Below are positions 1 to 13,129 of a DNA stretch of 64,000 nucleotides, piece after piece. The first letter of the stretch is position 1. Each line of letters opens with the position of its first letter. The stretch is from NCBI GenBank assembly GCA_026874595.1, contig CM049322.1, positions 25,889,400-25,953,399 of the forward strand, in the 5' to 3' direction. Source of the DNA: Sipunculus nudus. Taxonomy: Eukaryota > Annelida > Sipuncula > Golfingiida > Sipunculidae. The notes under the pieces are model-generated. The model was given only the letters and a program-made list of their open reading frames with translations. It ran no database searches and had not been told where the DNA came from. A program made the translations under genes and the position numbers.

Positions 1-375
1 AGTGTCATTTAATAACCAGGAGATTATGATGGCCGGGCCTTAAGGGGATTATTGTTTTTTAATAACCAGGAGGCTATGACGGCCTTCAGGGGTTTGTGTA
101 ATTTTAAAACCTGAGGCTATGTCGGCTTTCAGGGGGTTAGTCATTTAATAACCAAGAGGTATCATGGCCTTCAGGGGGTTAGTTGTTTAATAACCAGGAG
201 ACTATGATGGCCTTCAGGGGGTTATTCATTTAATAAAACTGGAGGTTATGACACCCTTCAGGGGGTTAGTGTCATTTAATAACCAGGAGACTATGATGGC
301 CTTCAGGGGGTTAGTCATTTAATAACCAGGAGACTATGATGGCCTTCAGGGGGTTAGTTGTTTAATAACCAAGAG
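1..375 (+). repeat. Array A: ~44-bp tandem repeat
   Basis: About eight degenerate units of roughly 43-46 bp, each with taataaccaggagactatga followed by ggccttcagggggttagt. It runs off the left edge of the window. A second block of the same repeat is at about 20320-20700. No coding signal. Confidence 0.85.
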
Positions 376-383
376 GTATCATT

Positions 384-410
384 GTATCCCCAGACAAGTC
401 GGGGGGATAC
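384..410 (+). repeat. E-like 5' hairpin in array A
   Basis: A hairpin with stem GTATCCCC/GGGGATAC followed by tatgttttca, inserted after aagaggtatcatt of an array A unit. It has the same form as the 5' hairpin of family E (3264-3293, 30027-30056), but the body behind it is missing or unrelated. Confidence 0.55.
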
Positions 411-1082
411 TATGTTTTCATACCGGTCCCGCCGCATATAAATCTTGTTGGCGCGATAACTCAAAAAATATTTCATGGATCTTTATCAAACTTGGTATAT
501 GTATAGATATGGGTGAGAGGACGAGGCCTTTTTAAAAGGAGGTCATGACCTTTACTAAGAGAGTGTCCTTGACCTTGAATAGATCCAGATTTGGGGAAAA
601 TCACACAAATTCTTAAATATCTCAAGAAATCTTGCATGGATTGATCCTAAAATCAAGTTCAGCAAAGATCATGGATAGGGCTGTCATGTTCCAGAAACTG
701 GTGGCACCACCTGTTATTCTTTACTTGTTTTCATGCCTTTTAATACCCCCTAAATTGCCACTTGACAGTACTGTTAGCATTATAAGTAAAAAACTAATGG
801 AAAGATTTCTTTTATATTATGCATATACATAGATATGGGTTATGGGATGATGTTTATTTAAATTGGGGTCATGACCTTTCCTATGAGAGTGGCCTTGACC
901 TTGAATATTCCCATATTTGGTGAAATTCACACAAAATCTTTAATATCTCAGTAAGGGATACATGGAACGATCCAAAAATCAAATTGACCGAAGATCTCGG
1001 ATAGCTTTGTCTTTTGCAGAAGACAGGTGGCGCCACCTTGTGTCATTTTCTTGTTAAAATGACGTAAACGCAATAACTTTTT
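411..1082 (+). repeat. Two ~323-bp repeat units with TGACCTT and palindromes
   Basis: Two diverged direct units, around 546-830 and 869-1080, each run from catgacctttnctangagagtg through ccttgaccttgaat to a palindrome copy (ggtggcaccacc near 699; ggtggcgccacc at 1026-1037) and then a ttcttg stretch. Short open frames here (632-832) are incidental. Confidence 0.6.
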
Positions 1083-3263
1083 AGCGAACCTGTGAGCTTA
1101 TGCGATGGTGCGACGTCATGCTTCGTGTGTCGTTCGTCGTCTGTATGTTTACCATAGCTATCTCAAAAACGGCTGGAGCTAGCATCACCAAATTTTTTGC
1201 AAATCATCAGTCATCCAAAAAACTATATCGGATTTTGTTTAATTTTTTTTCTAACTGCATTTTCTTAGATTTTATAGGCAAAAAGCTAAAAAAGCTTTAA
1301 AAATCTTTTTCTCTGAAACTGTCCAGCCAAATTGTCCAATATTTCACAGAAATGATCCTTGGAACAATCTTTCTCAAGTTTGTTCGAATGGTTCCAGTTT
1401 GGAGATTTTTGGCTGAGTTTCAGGAGGGTGAACTTTGTTAACTTTGCAAAAAACATATTAAAATTTAAATCTCAGAAATGGCTGGAGCTATCATCACCAA
1501 ATTTTATGCCAATGTTGGTCACATGTGTCATATCTGAAATTGAGGTATTGGTGGCGCCACCTACATCGGCCTTTTTTGTATGGGGTCATTAGTGCCTGTA
1601 TCACACTGAGGGCTACAAAAAACTTCTTCTCTGAAACCATATGGCCAAAATTTTGATATCGCACAGAAATGATCCTAGGGTAGTGCTTTCTGAAGTTTGT
1701 TCAAATGGTCTCTTTTCAGTGACTTTTGGCTAAGTTATGTGAAGCTGAATTTAGTCATATGCCATAACAGCCCATTTTAGCTCAGTGGCTACAAAGATCT
1801 TCTTCTCAAAAACCACTGGGCCAAATTCTTAAATCTCACACATTAATTATCCTCAGATGTTGATAATTCAAGTTTGTTCAAATGGTTTTGGTTCAGTGCT
1901 TTTTGGCTGAGTTACGGGAAGCTGAACTTAGCCAGTTTGCTGTATCTTCCTATATGAGTTATAAACTTGCAAAACGTTTTTCGACTGATGCCACTGAAGC
2001 CACTTTGCTAAATATTTTACAAGAATAATCCCTACAATAATTCTTATAATAATTGTCATTAATGGTTCCACATGAATGATTTTTGGCTGAATTATGGAGA
2101 TTGAATTGAGTCATTTTACCATATATGTTAGCTGTGTGATGCTGTTACATCTAGCCTGGTACAAGTTTATCAGCATCTATTACATCATGCCACTAGACAT
2201 TTAGATTTCAGGTTATATTTGATTAATATTGACAAGAAAGGTTTTTTAAAAGCATGATTTTGTTACAATCATGGATATTCAGCTCTCTGTGGCTATATTA
2301 AGACAACTGTATGTGGATTATAAATTATTGGTATCCCTACTCAACTTAATTCAAGAATTTTCTATCATTGATATATAACTGTTTTTTAATTTTGCATTCA
2401 GTATACATCTGTAATAATTTTACATATATTCCTGATTTCTTTTTTTATAAAAAGTCAGCTGAAAAGCATTTTGTATTGGGAAAATAAATTTCAAAGTTAT
2501 TTCAAGTAGGGACCACTTTTTTGTACAGATGGCAGCACTTGGTTTACCATTGGCAGATTGCCAGTGCCTTGATGTTGGCCATTAGCCAAGATGATGTCAG
2601 CTCTATAAATAGTTTTGGCCGAGTGCCAGGATTGGAAGAAGTGCAGCCAGGTATAGATCAAGAGTTCACTCAATGCAGAAGCTGCATTCTATTTATAGCT
2701 TTGGCAGACTGCTCACTGCATCATATTTGGCACCAAAGTTCAACCTGAATCTATTTATAGCTTTGGCTGACTGCCAACTGTGTCAGATTATGCAACAGGT
2801 CATAAGTTCACTCAGTCTAGCCAGGTACAGGTCAAAAGTTCACTCAATGCAGTAGCTTGAGGCAGCAATTTGTCACAGGTCACTCAGGGGCAACTGCCTT
2901 ACTCACCTAAGCCTTGTCAGCCCAGTGCATCAAACTCTGGGGAAGTTGTCTATGACCTGTCTATGCAACTTTGATGGTATTCTTTTTTACAAGACAGGTG
3001 GTGCCACCTACATTGACTTTTGCAGTGTATGCGCCTGCTTATTTCTACAGAGGAATTTGGTACATCAGCCTTAAGTTGGGCATGTTTATACATATCGGGT
3101 AGCTTTATAGTGTACAAGACTGGTGGCGTCACCTACAATAAATTTTGCACAGTCTATGTCCCTGCTTATTTCACAGGAGGGGTTTGACATATCAGTCTGA
3201 CATTGGGCATATTTATATATCTCTTCGTTGTATATAAGACTGGTGGTGCCAGCTACAATCATT

Positions 3264-4717
3264 GTATCCGCCAAAACAGAGTTTTGCGGATACTATGTTT
3301 TCAGTCGGACGCCGACGCTGCTGCCATTGCTGCAAAGGTTCCGGAGAACTCCCCATAACCACTGGGCAGAATTTTTTAAAATTCGGAATTATGATTGGTA
3401 ACATGTGAACTGCTGCGCCCTCATTTTTGGTTGACCTCTCACCTTTCCTCTCTGCCCAGCGTCCATTTGTGCGTCTGTTTCCACACATAAACCCACATAT
3501 CTCGGGAAACGTTTGACCGATCAGGTTTAAAATTTTGCACAAAAGTAGCCCTTGGAAAGCTTTATAACATACACTAAAAATGTTGGCGCCACCTGCAACC
3601 ATTTTTGCACAGGGTCCATCTGTTCATCTGCATTGGGATAAAATCACTCAAATCTCAGAAGTGGTTTGACTTTTCCACCTGAAATTTTGCAGGTTTATAC
3701 ATCCTGGACAGCTTTCTCGATTTTATGACAGGTGGCTCCACCTAGATTCACTTTTCCTGTGCAGACATCCAAGCTCATATCTTGAGAACCGTTTGACCGA
3801 TTGAGCCAAAATTTTGCATGTGTATAGATCTCACACAGCTCTTCATCGTAGGCAAAACTGGTGGCACCACCTGCAACCAATTATGCACAGCATCCATCTG
3901 TTCATCTGCATTGGGATAAAATCACTCAAATCTCAGAAGTGGTTTGACTTTTCCACCTGAAATTTTGCAGGTTTATACATCCTGGACAGCTTTCTCGATT
4001 TTATGACAGGTGGCTCCACCTAGATTCACGTTTACTGTGCAGACATCCAAGCTCATATCTTGGGAACCATTTGACCGATTGAGCCAAAATTTTGCATGTG
4101 TATAGATCTCACACAGCTCTTCATCAAAGGCAAAACTGGTGGCACCACCTGCAACCATTTTTTGCACAGCGTCCATCTGTTCATCTGCTTTGGGATAAAA
4201 TCACTCATATTTCAGCAGTGGTTTGACTTTTCCACCTGAAATTTTGCAGGTTTATACATCCTGGACAGCTTTCTCAATTTTTTGACAGGTGGCGCCACCT
4301 ACATTCACGTTTACTCTGCAGACATCCAAGCTCATATCTCGGGAAAGGTTTGACTGATTGAGCCAAAATTTTGCATGTGTATAGATCACACATAGCTCTT
4401 CATCATAGGCAAAACTGGTGGCGCCACCTGCAACCATTTATGCACAGCGTCCGTCTTTTTTTCTGCCATGGGCATATCTCAGTAGTGGTTTGACTTATCT
4501 GCCTAAAATTTTGCATGTTTATACATCTTGGACAGCTTTCTGGATTTTGTGGTAGGTGGCGCAACCTACCTACACATTAAAGCTGCAGACATCCAGACTA
4601 TTATGCAACACACCTCACACTATTTCCCCTTGCAACTCAATCCATGCCTCACTTCACCTTTCCCACTCTGATTTTGGCGGATACACATAGTCGCTTTTGA
4701 CTACCCATATTCTAGTT
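3264..4717 (+). mobile_element. Family E element nested in B1
   Basis: The 5' end is a hairpin (3264-3293) whose left arm, GTATCCGCCAAAA, is exactly complementary to TTTTGGCGGATAC at 4672-4684. Behind the latter is a second small hairpin TAGTC..GACTA (4688-4703), then cccatattCTAGTT. The flanks, ccagctacaatcatt on the left and tttgtgttgtg on the right, rebuild the uninterrupted B sequence seen at 25447, 38516 and 50808. The interior is palindrome-array DNA. Confidence 0.75.
3565..4570 (+). repeat. ~279-bp array with alternating palindromes
   Basis: About 3.5 units of 278-279 bp. Each has two palindrome sites: one after ttttatgaca (3731, 4009, 4288) and one after gcaaaact (3860, 4138, 4417). 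Sites are spaced alternately about 129 and 149 bp. Motifs are GGTGGCGCCACC and variants such as ggtggctccacc. The minus strand keeps a related ~61-codon open frame (MVAGGATSFAYDEELC...), judged a by-product of a period divisible by three. Confidence 0.9.
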
Positions 4718-4910
4718 TTTGTGTTGTGTTCACCCATGCCAGAATTGCAGCAGTGATGTTTGTTTAATTGTTTTTTGTTGTAAGTGTTTAGTACTTGCAT
4801 TGTTCATATACATGTTACACATGTTCTTGAAAAGTAATGGTCCAGCATTGAAGCATTATACCTGGTGTAATCTCATTGCACAGGTTCGCATTAGGCCTGT
4901 AGGCCTTGTT

Positions 4911-5130
4911 AAGAATTTGAGGGACAGTCACAAAACCCACAGGTTTGATGCACCTTATCAACGGCTAGCTCAAGTTCGAACATGGATGACCTTGATGCAT
5001 TTTTTCAAGGTCACAGCTGCAATTATGCTAATACAGGTGGCGCCACCTTGTGTTGTTTTCTTGCTTTTGCCCCTGATAAATTGAAAACTAAAGGACAGAT
5101 TTCTTTCATATCATGCATATATATATTTTT
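4911..5130 (+). repeat. Spacer between B1 and B2 with D-repeat end
   Basis: Contains a palindrome copy (caggtggcgccaccttgtg near 5035) and the tail of the 222-bp D repeat (aaaggacagatttctttcatatcatg). The same tail directly precedes B3 at 9680, so B copies alternate with D-repeat DNA. Confidence 0.65.
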
Positions 5131-6724
5131 AGCGAACCTGTGAGCTTATGCGATGGTGTGGCGTCATCCGTCGTCTGTACGTTAACCTATACTATCTTAA
5201 AAACGGCAAGAGTTAGCATCACGAAATTTTCTGCAAAAAATTAGTCATCTAAAAAACTCTATCGGATTTTGCTTAATTTTTGGCCAACTGCATTTTCTTA
5301 GATATTATAGGGAAAAAGCTAAAAAAGCTTTAAAAATCTTCTTCCCAGAAACTGTTCAGCCAAATTGTCATATATTTCATAGAAACGATCCCTAGAACAA
5401 TCTCTCTCAAGTTTGTTCGAATGGTTTAAGTTCGATGATTTTTGGCCGAGTTACAGATAGTTGAACTTAGTCATCTGTCCAAAAAAGCATACTAAAGTTA
5501 CAATCTTAGAAACAGCTGGAGCTATCATCATCAAATTTTATGCTAATGTTGGTCACATGAGTCATATCTGAAATTGAGGTATTGGTGGCGCCACCTGCAT
5601 CAGCCTTTTTTTGTACGGGGGTCATCAGTGCCCATATAATACTGACAGCTACAAAAAACTTCTTCTCTGAAACCATATGGCCAAATTGTTTAATATTACA
5701 CAGAAATGATCCTAGGGTAGTGCTTTCTGAAGTTTGTTCAAATGGTCTCAGTTCAGTGACTTTTGGCTGAGTTATGGGAAGCTGAATTTAGTCATATGCC
5801 ATAACAGCCCATTTTAGCTCAGTGGCTACAAAGATCTTCTTCTCAAAAACCACTGGGCCAAATTCATAAATCTCACACATTAATTATCCTTAGATGTTGA
5901 TAATTCAAGTTTGTTCAAATGGTTTTGGTTCAGTAATTTTTGGCTGAGTTATGGGAAGCTTAACTTAGCCATTTTGCTTTATTATTATGAGTTATAAACC
6001 TGCAAAACGTTTTCTGACTGATGCCACTGAGGCCAATTTGTTTAATATTTTGCAAGAATAATCCCCTGAATAATTCTTATAATTATTGTCTTTTATGGTT
6101 CCAAAGAATGATTTTTGGCTGAATAATAAAGATTGAATTGAGTCATTTTACCATATATGTTAGCTGTGTGAAGCAGATACATCTAGCCTGGAACCAGTTT
6201 TTCAGCATCCGTTACATCATGCCTCCAGACATTTAGATTTCAGGTTATCTTTGGTTAATATTGACAAGAATGTTTTTTAAAAACTTTTAAAAAATGTAGA
6301 TTTATGATTTTAGATATTCCTCATGCCAGGCAATGTTTACAATCACAGGTATACTAAACTATTGGATTGACTGGAACTAGCATCATGAAATTTAATGAAA
6401 AAAATTAGCCATCTGAAAAAATCTGCATTTTCTCAGATTTTATAGAGAAAAAGCTAAAAAACCTTAAAAAATCTTCTCCTCCGAAACGGTCAAGCCAGTT
6501 TGTTCAATATTTCACAGAAATAATCTTTTATATCATCTCTCTCAAGTTTGTTCAAATGGTTCAAGTTCAGTGAATTTTTGCCGAATTACAGGAAGTTGAA
6601 CCTAGTCATCTGTCCGAAAAAGCATACTAAAATGACAATCTCAGAAACGGCCGGAGCTATGATCACCAAATTTTCTGCCAGTGTTGGTCACATGAGCCAT
6701 ATATGAAATTCAGGTATTGGTGGT

Positions 6725-7427
6725 CACTACGCTCTTTACACAGCGCTTTACCTATAGGGCTACTTCCTATATCGTAAGGCGCTGTTTGTTATAACCTCAT
6801 ATCCTGCTTTGCAACACCAACGGGGAGCACTGTATTTTTGTCCAATCAGATGAAACTTTGTGCTGGAAGACAAAGCCAAGCGAGGAATACACGGAGCCAA
6901 TCATAATCATTTCTTTTTGAGTGACAGCTCATCCCCCAGCGTAACCGTCTAAACAGGCCACAGGCTCAGAGAGAATTGCCCCTCACGTGGTTTGCTTAGG
7001 GCCTTGGGCACATAGGATGCTCGGCCGGTGAGCTGTAATTCAAACGAAACGTAACAACAAAGGCTGCGTGCACACCTCGCTGGCTGGTTTCAGTTCTGCA
7101 GACCACAGATACATGGCTACGCTAACACAGTCATAATGTCATAATCGAATCAGTCGATGATGCGAGAATGCAGAGGGAGCAATTTAAATTCGACCGGAAA
7201 CTCATCAAACGGCGCTTGAAGCGCGGCAATGGGCGGAGCCAGGATGCCTGTCGAGTGTTTGTTTATTGGCATCTGATTGGCTGCTTGTCACATCGTACGC
7301 ACGTTTATTTCAGTGGACAACAAACCGCAATCTGGTGTCTAAATATCATAAACGGTCAAAGCTGACAGCGTGAAAATCAGTTGCTTCTTTAGAAGCGCAA
7401 GATTTCCGCTGCCTAGGGAGCGTAGTG
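6725..7427. mobile_element. 703-bp CACTA-like non-autonomous DNA transposon
   Basis: Perfect 10-base terminal inverted repeats, CACTACGCTC and GAGCGTAGTG, with similarity continuing about ten bases further in (cagcg in both ends). It interrupts the B sequence gaaattcaggtattggtgg...cacctgcattgacc that is intact at 23477 and 45676. The flanks allow either a 2-bp GT duplication or none. It has more CpG than the surrounding DNA and no transposase. The CACTA start suggests the CACTA/EnSpm group (inference); the inverted repeats and insertion are directly visible. Confidence 0.7.
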
Positions 7428-8475
7428 GTCACCTGCATTGACCTTTTTTTGTATGGGGGTCATTGGTCATCTGTACATTAACCCCTTATTTCTCAGAATA
7501 GCAGAAACTACCATCCCCAGATTTTATGCAATAATCTGTTGTGGGATTCAGCTTATTTATGAAAAAAACATCATCGTTTATTATTCTAGATATTTTGATA
7601 AAAAGTTTATGAATATGTCAGCTTGAAAAAATGCATTTTAGCCAAAGTCTTTCAGAATGTGTAAACAGATTTGCCAACAGGCTAAGATTGTGTCTGTATA
7701 TTTAAACAGGTTGAGAAACTGCCAACTGTTTCAGTTTTTGCAACAGATCAAGAGTTCATTCAGTGCAGCCAGATATAGGTCAAGAGTTCAGTCAGTGCAG
7801 CCAAGCACAAGGCATGTGATCCCCTCATGGGTGACATGTGAACACCTCATGGGCACCATGTGATCACCTCATGGGTGTCATGCCTCTCAGGGCTGCATAT
7901 GGAGCCAATCTATTTATAGCTTACTGTATCAGATTAGGCAACAGGTCAAGAATTCACTCAGTGCAGCCAGATACAGGTCAAAAGTTCACCCAGTCTAGCC
8001 AGGTGCAGGTCATGAGTTCACTCAGTGCAGTAGCCTGAGCAAGCAAATTTGTCACAGTTCACTCGGGCAACTGCCTTTCTCACCTAAGCGTGGTCAGCCC
8101 CATGCATCAGACTTAAGGTAAGTTTGATGTATTGGCCTGATAATTTGACCTGTCTATGTGTCTTTGATGGGTTTCTCGTTCACAAGACAGGTGTCACCAC
8201 CTACAATGACTTTTGCACAGTGTGTGACTTTTGTGCCTGCTTATTTCTATAGAGGAATTTGATATATCATCCTGAAATTGGGCATATTTATACCTATCGA
8301 ATAGCTTTGTCTTATACAAGACTGATGGTGCCACCTATAATAATTTTTGCACAGTGTGTGTCCCTGCTTATTTCTAAGGAGGGGTTTGATATATTAGTCT
8401 GAACTTGGGCATATGTATATATCTCTGATAGCTTTGTTGTATACAAGACTGGTGGTGCCAGCTACAATAATTTTT

Positions 8476-9284
8476 AGCTCAGCTGACTGTAAGTCACCTG
8501 AGGTGTAGGAATGGCGCTTTGTCCGTCGTCCATGCAGATATCCAGCCGTCTGTTAGCAGGGCACAAATTGTAACAGCTGGTCCTAGAAACTTCTTAGTGA
8601 TAATCCAGGGAGGTCAATAAAAAATCTCCTTGGAAACCTGAAATTAGGTCACTGCGACCTATATCCTTTGAGCTATGGGGCTTGAAAGTACCCCCCAGAA
8701 TAGTAAGAAATTTGATACAAAACCTCCAATATCTTGATAATTAATGCATGGTTTGTCATGAATCTTGCCTTGAATATTGACCATGACTAGTTTTGTCAGT
8801 TCCTGAAACGTGGTGACGCCACCGGTATTTTTTCTATTTTAACAAATATTTTTCTATTTATTTACTAAAAATAAACTTGCTTCAAACTTGATTTAATAAT
8901 GACCAACCACATAAGTAAATTCATTTTGATTACCAGGGTCCAGCGATCTAAATTGAAGGTCACAGGAGCCACATCTTTAAAAAGATTGTTGATGCACTGT
9001 AAATCAAACTTTTCATCCTGAACTTTCCAACATTCACACATAGATTACTTGCCTAAAGTGAGGAAACCTGTAGAATTTGAGTTTATCTGGTCAGAGGTCA
9101 AGGTCACTTTTTAAAAGATTGTTACAATAATCCTAATGCTGCAAGTTCAAGGATATTAAGTTCTAAGATTTTTTGGTCACAAGGTCATTGGTTAAGGTCA
9201 CAGGACTGTCATTCTGAAAAATTTCTTTCAAAATATCTTTATAGACAAATTCAGCTGAGTGTTGAAACCCATGGGTCCCTAGTT
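8476..9284 (+). mobile_element. Family C element nested in B2
   Basis: Starts AGCTCAGCTGACTG, whose complement recurs as TTCAGCTGAG at 9250-9259, then AACCCATGGGTCCCTAGTT at the 3' end. The first 30 bases fold (agctcag..gactgtaagtc..ctgag). It sits exactly in the T run of ccagctacaataattttt|gtgttgtgtgcaccc, which is uninterrupted in other B copies. It carries TGACC/GGTCA half-sites but no long open frame. Confidence 0.75.
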
Positions 9285-9460
9285 GTGTTGTGTGCACCCA
9301 TGCCAGAATTTCAGCAGTGATGTTTGTGTAATTGTTTCTTATTCAAAATGTTTAGTACCTGCATTGTTCATACACATGAGAAGTAATGGTCCAGCATTGA
9401 AGCATTATACCTGGTGTATTTCCCAATGCACAGGTTTGAATTAGGCCTGAAGGCCTTGTT

Positions 9461-9679
9461 AAATTAAAAAAAAAATTTTTTTTAATTTTAATTAAATTTT
9501 TTTTTTTTTTAATCTTGTTTTTTTTTCTCTTCTGCAGAAAACAGGTGGTGCCGCCTTGTGTCGTTTTCTTGCTTTTGCACTTGTTAATTCCCCACCATTG
9601 CCACTTGACAGCACTGTTACCATGATAAATTGAAAACTAAAGGACAAATTTCTTTCATATCATGCTTATATATATTTTT
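9461..9679 (+). repeat. One D-repeat unit (~222 bp)
   Basis: One unit of the repeat arrayed at 18822-20090: an A/T tract, then ttttttttctcttctgcag, a palindrome variant (ggtggtgccgcc), ttgcttttgcac, and ctttcatatcatg. It separates B2 from B3. Confidence 0.75.
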
Positions 9680-12600
9680 AGCGAACCTGTGAGCTTATGC
9701 GATGGTGCGGCATCGTCCGTCGTCAGTCATGCGTTGTGTGTCGTGCGTCGTCTGTACGTTAACCATAGCTATCTCAAAAACAGCAGGAGCTAGCATCACC
9801 AAATTTTTTGCAAATAATCAGTCATCCAAAAAACTATATCGGATTTTGCTTATTTTTTTGCTAACTGCATTTTCTTAGATTTTATAGGGAAAAATCTAAA
9901 AAAAGCTTTAAAAATCTTCTCCTCTGAAACTGTCCAGCCAAATTGTCCAATATTTCACAGAAACGATCCCTGGAACAATCTTTCTCAAGTTTGTTCGAAT
10001 GGTTCCAATTTGGAGATTTTTGGCCAAGTTACAGGAGGTTGAACTTTGTTAATTGTGCAAAAAAAGCATATTAAAATTTAAATCTTAGAAACGGCTGGAG
10101 CTATCATCACCAAATGTTATGCCAATGTTGGTCACATAGGTCATATCTGAAATTGAGGTATTGGTGGCGCCACCTGCATCGGCCCCTTATTTACAGGGTC
10201 ATCAGTGCCTGTATCACACTGAGGGCTATAAAAAACTTCTTCTCTGAAACCATATGGCCAAAATGTTTAATATTACACAGAAATGATCCTAGGGTAGTGC
10301 TTTCGGAAGTTTGTTCAAATGGTCTCTTTTCAGTATCTTTTGGCTAAGTTATTGGAAGCTGAATTTAGTCATATGCCATAACAGCCCATTTTAGCTCAGT
10401 GGCTACAAAGATCTTCTTCTCAAAAACCACTGGGCCAAATTCTTAAATCTCATGCATTAATTATCCTCAGATGTTGATTATTCAAGTTTGTTCAAATGGT
10501 TTTGGTTCAGTGCTTTTTGGCTGAGTTACGGGAAGCTGAATTTAGCCAGTTTGCTGTATCTTCCTATATGAGTTATAAACCTGTGAAACGTTTTTCGACT
10601 AATGCCACTGAAGCCAGTTTGTTAAATATTTTACAAGAATAATCCCTACAATAATTCTTATAATAATTGTCATTAATGATTCCACATGAATGATTTTTGG
10701 CTGAATTATGGAGATTGAATTGAGTCATTTTTCATATATGTTAGCTTTGTTATGCTGTTACATCTAGCCTGGCACCTGTTTATCAGCATCTATTACATCA
10801 TGCCACTAGACATTTAGATTTCAGGTTTTCTTTGGTTAATATTGACAAGAAAGTTTTTTTAAAAGCTTTTAACAAATTTAGATTTATGATATAAATTATT
10901 CATCATACCAGGCAGTGTTACAATCATGGATATTCAGCTCTCTGTGGCTATATAAAGACAACTGTACGTGGAATATAAATTATTGGTATCCCTACTCAAT
11001 TTAATTCAAGAATTTGCCATCAATGAGATATATCTGTATTTCAATTTTGCATTCAGTATGCATCCGTAATAATTTTACATGTATTCCTGATTTATTTTTT
11101 ATAAAAAAGTCAGCTGAAAAGCATTTTGTATTGGGAAAATAAATTTCAAAGTTATTTCAAGTAGGGACCACTTTTGTGTACAGATGGCAGCACTTGGTTT
11201 ACCATTGGCAGATTGCTGGTGCCTTGATGTTGGCCATTAGCCAAGATGATGTCAGCTCTATAAATAGTTTTGGCACAGTGCAAGGATTGGAAGAAGTGCA
11301 GCCAGGTAGAGGTCAAGAGTTCACTCAGTGCAGTAGCTGCATTCTATTTATAGCTTTGGAAGACTGCTCACTGCATCATATTTGGCACCAAAGTTCAGCC
11401 TGAATCTATTTATAGCTTTGGCAGACTGCCAACAGTGTCAGATTATGCAATAGGTCAAGAGTTCACTCAGTGCAGCCAGGTACAGGTCAAAAGTTCAGTC
11501 TAGCCAGGTGCAGGTCAAGAGTTCACTCAGTGCAGTAGCTTGAGGCAGCAGTTTGTCACAGGTCACTCGGGGGCAACTGCCTTACTCACCTAAGCCTTGT
11601 CAGCCCAGTGCATCAAACTCTGGGGAAGTTTGATGTATTGGACTGATATTTTGACCTGTCTATGCGTCTTTGATGGTATTCTTATTTACAAGACAGGTAG
11701 TGCCACCTACATTGACTTTTGCAGTGTATGCGCCTGCTTATTTCTACAGAGGAATTTGATACATCAGCCTAAAATTGGGCATGTTTATACATATCGGGTA
11801 GCTTTACAGTGTACAAGACTGGTGGCGCCACCTACAATAATTTTTGCACAGTGTATGTCCCTGTTTATTTCACAGGAGGGGTTTGACATATCAGTCTGAC
11901 AATGGGCATATTTATATATCTCTTCGTTGTATATAAGACTGGTGGTGCCAGCTACAATCATTGTATCCGCAAGTCGGATTTTTTCAGTCGGATGCCAACG
12001 CTGCCGCAATCCCCGCATAGGTTTCCGGAGAACTCCTCCATAACCACTTGGCAGAATTTTAAAAATTCTTAATTATGATCGGTCACATGTGAACTGCTGC
12101 GCCCTCATTTTTGGTTGACCTCTGACCTTTCCTCTCTGCCCAGCATCAATTTGTGCGTCTGTTTCCACACATAAACCCACATATCTCGGGAACCGTTTGA
12201 CCGATAAGGCTAAAGATTTTGCACAAATGTAGCTCTTGGAGGCTTTATAACATACACTAAAAATGGTGGCGCCACCTGCAACCATTTTTGCACAGTGTCC
12301 ATCTGTTCATCTGCCTTGGGATAAAAACACTCATATCTCAGGATTGGTTTGAAATATCCCCCTGAAATTTTGCATGTGTATAGATCGCACATAGCTCTTA
12401 ATCATACACAAAATTGGTGGTGCCATCTGCCACCATTTTTGCACAGCGTCCGTTTAGTGTTTAGTATTTGCATTGTTCATATACATGTTACGCATGTTCT
12501 TGAAAAGTAATGGTCCAGCATTGAAGTATTGATACAGTGATGGGTTGGGGATGTCCCCACCTGTATCACAAGCAGTTGCTGATGTTGGTGGCTGACAATG

Positions 12601-13129
12601 TTCCAAGACCAGTTTGATGACAGAAGTCTTTATTCAATAGCAAGAGGTCTGGGACAGTCTCTCTCTCTGAGAGAGCCGCCCACTCTCTCTGACTCTCTGT
12701 GCGCACTACAGATAGTTTTGTTACAGAGCTTTCACGTGACATATGAGACGTACATATCCATATTTCTGCATTTCATCATAAAAGCTAAACCTTATGGATG
12801 ACTCAAAGTAGGTCACAATTACATCAGAGTTGTAAGTGTTCTTCCTAACTTTCGTGAGATCTGATTGGACAAAAGTTCTATGGAAAATCCCAAGTCTGAC
12901 CTGACATACATCCAGTTATAGAATGACCTGCAGTGCTATTTCCATACCCTTTACTGTTCAGATTAGCCTGTGGATTGTCACACTCCTACTGTTCAGATTT
13001 ATTTTGCATTTTTTCCACATTTTGACATGAATCTATATGAGACATTAACTCAGTAACCGTTAAAGGTATCTTTGTGAAATTTTCAGCTTTTACTGTCAGG
13101 TATATGTCCATCATGTTATTTTATTTATT

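Larger units (their letters stand above)
1083..4910 (+). mobile_element. Family B element, copy B1
   Basis: The copy begins ttttAGCGAACCTGTGAGC and ends CACAGGTTCGC, ATTAGGCCTGTAGGCCTTGTT. The 11-base GCGAACCTGTG at the 5' end is complementary to CACAGGTTCGC near the 3' end. The 3' AGGCCT-gt-AGGCCT can form a short stem. No protein longer than about 130 codons is present, so the copy is non-autonomous. It carries a nested E element (3264-4717). The architecture resembles Helentron-associated elements (inference). Confidence 0.75.
5131..9460 (+). mobile_element. Family B element, copy B2 (twice interrupted)
   Basis: The 5' AGCGAACCTGTGAGC is at 5131 and the 3' end aggccttgtt at 9451-9460. It is interrupted by a 703-bp CACTA-like insert (6725-7427) and a C element (8476-9284). 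Removing both leaves about 2.8 kb, close to the other B copies without E. The 3' subterminal repeat has decayed (caggtttgaatt). Confidence 0.7.
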
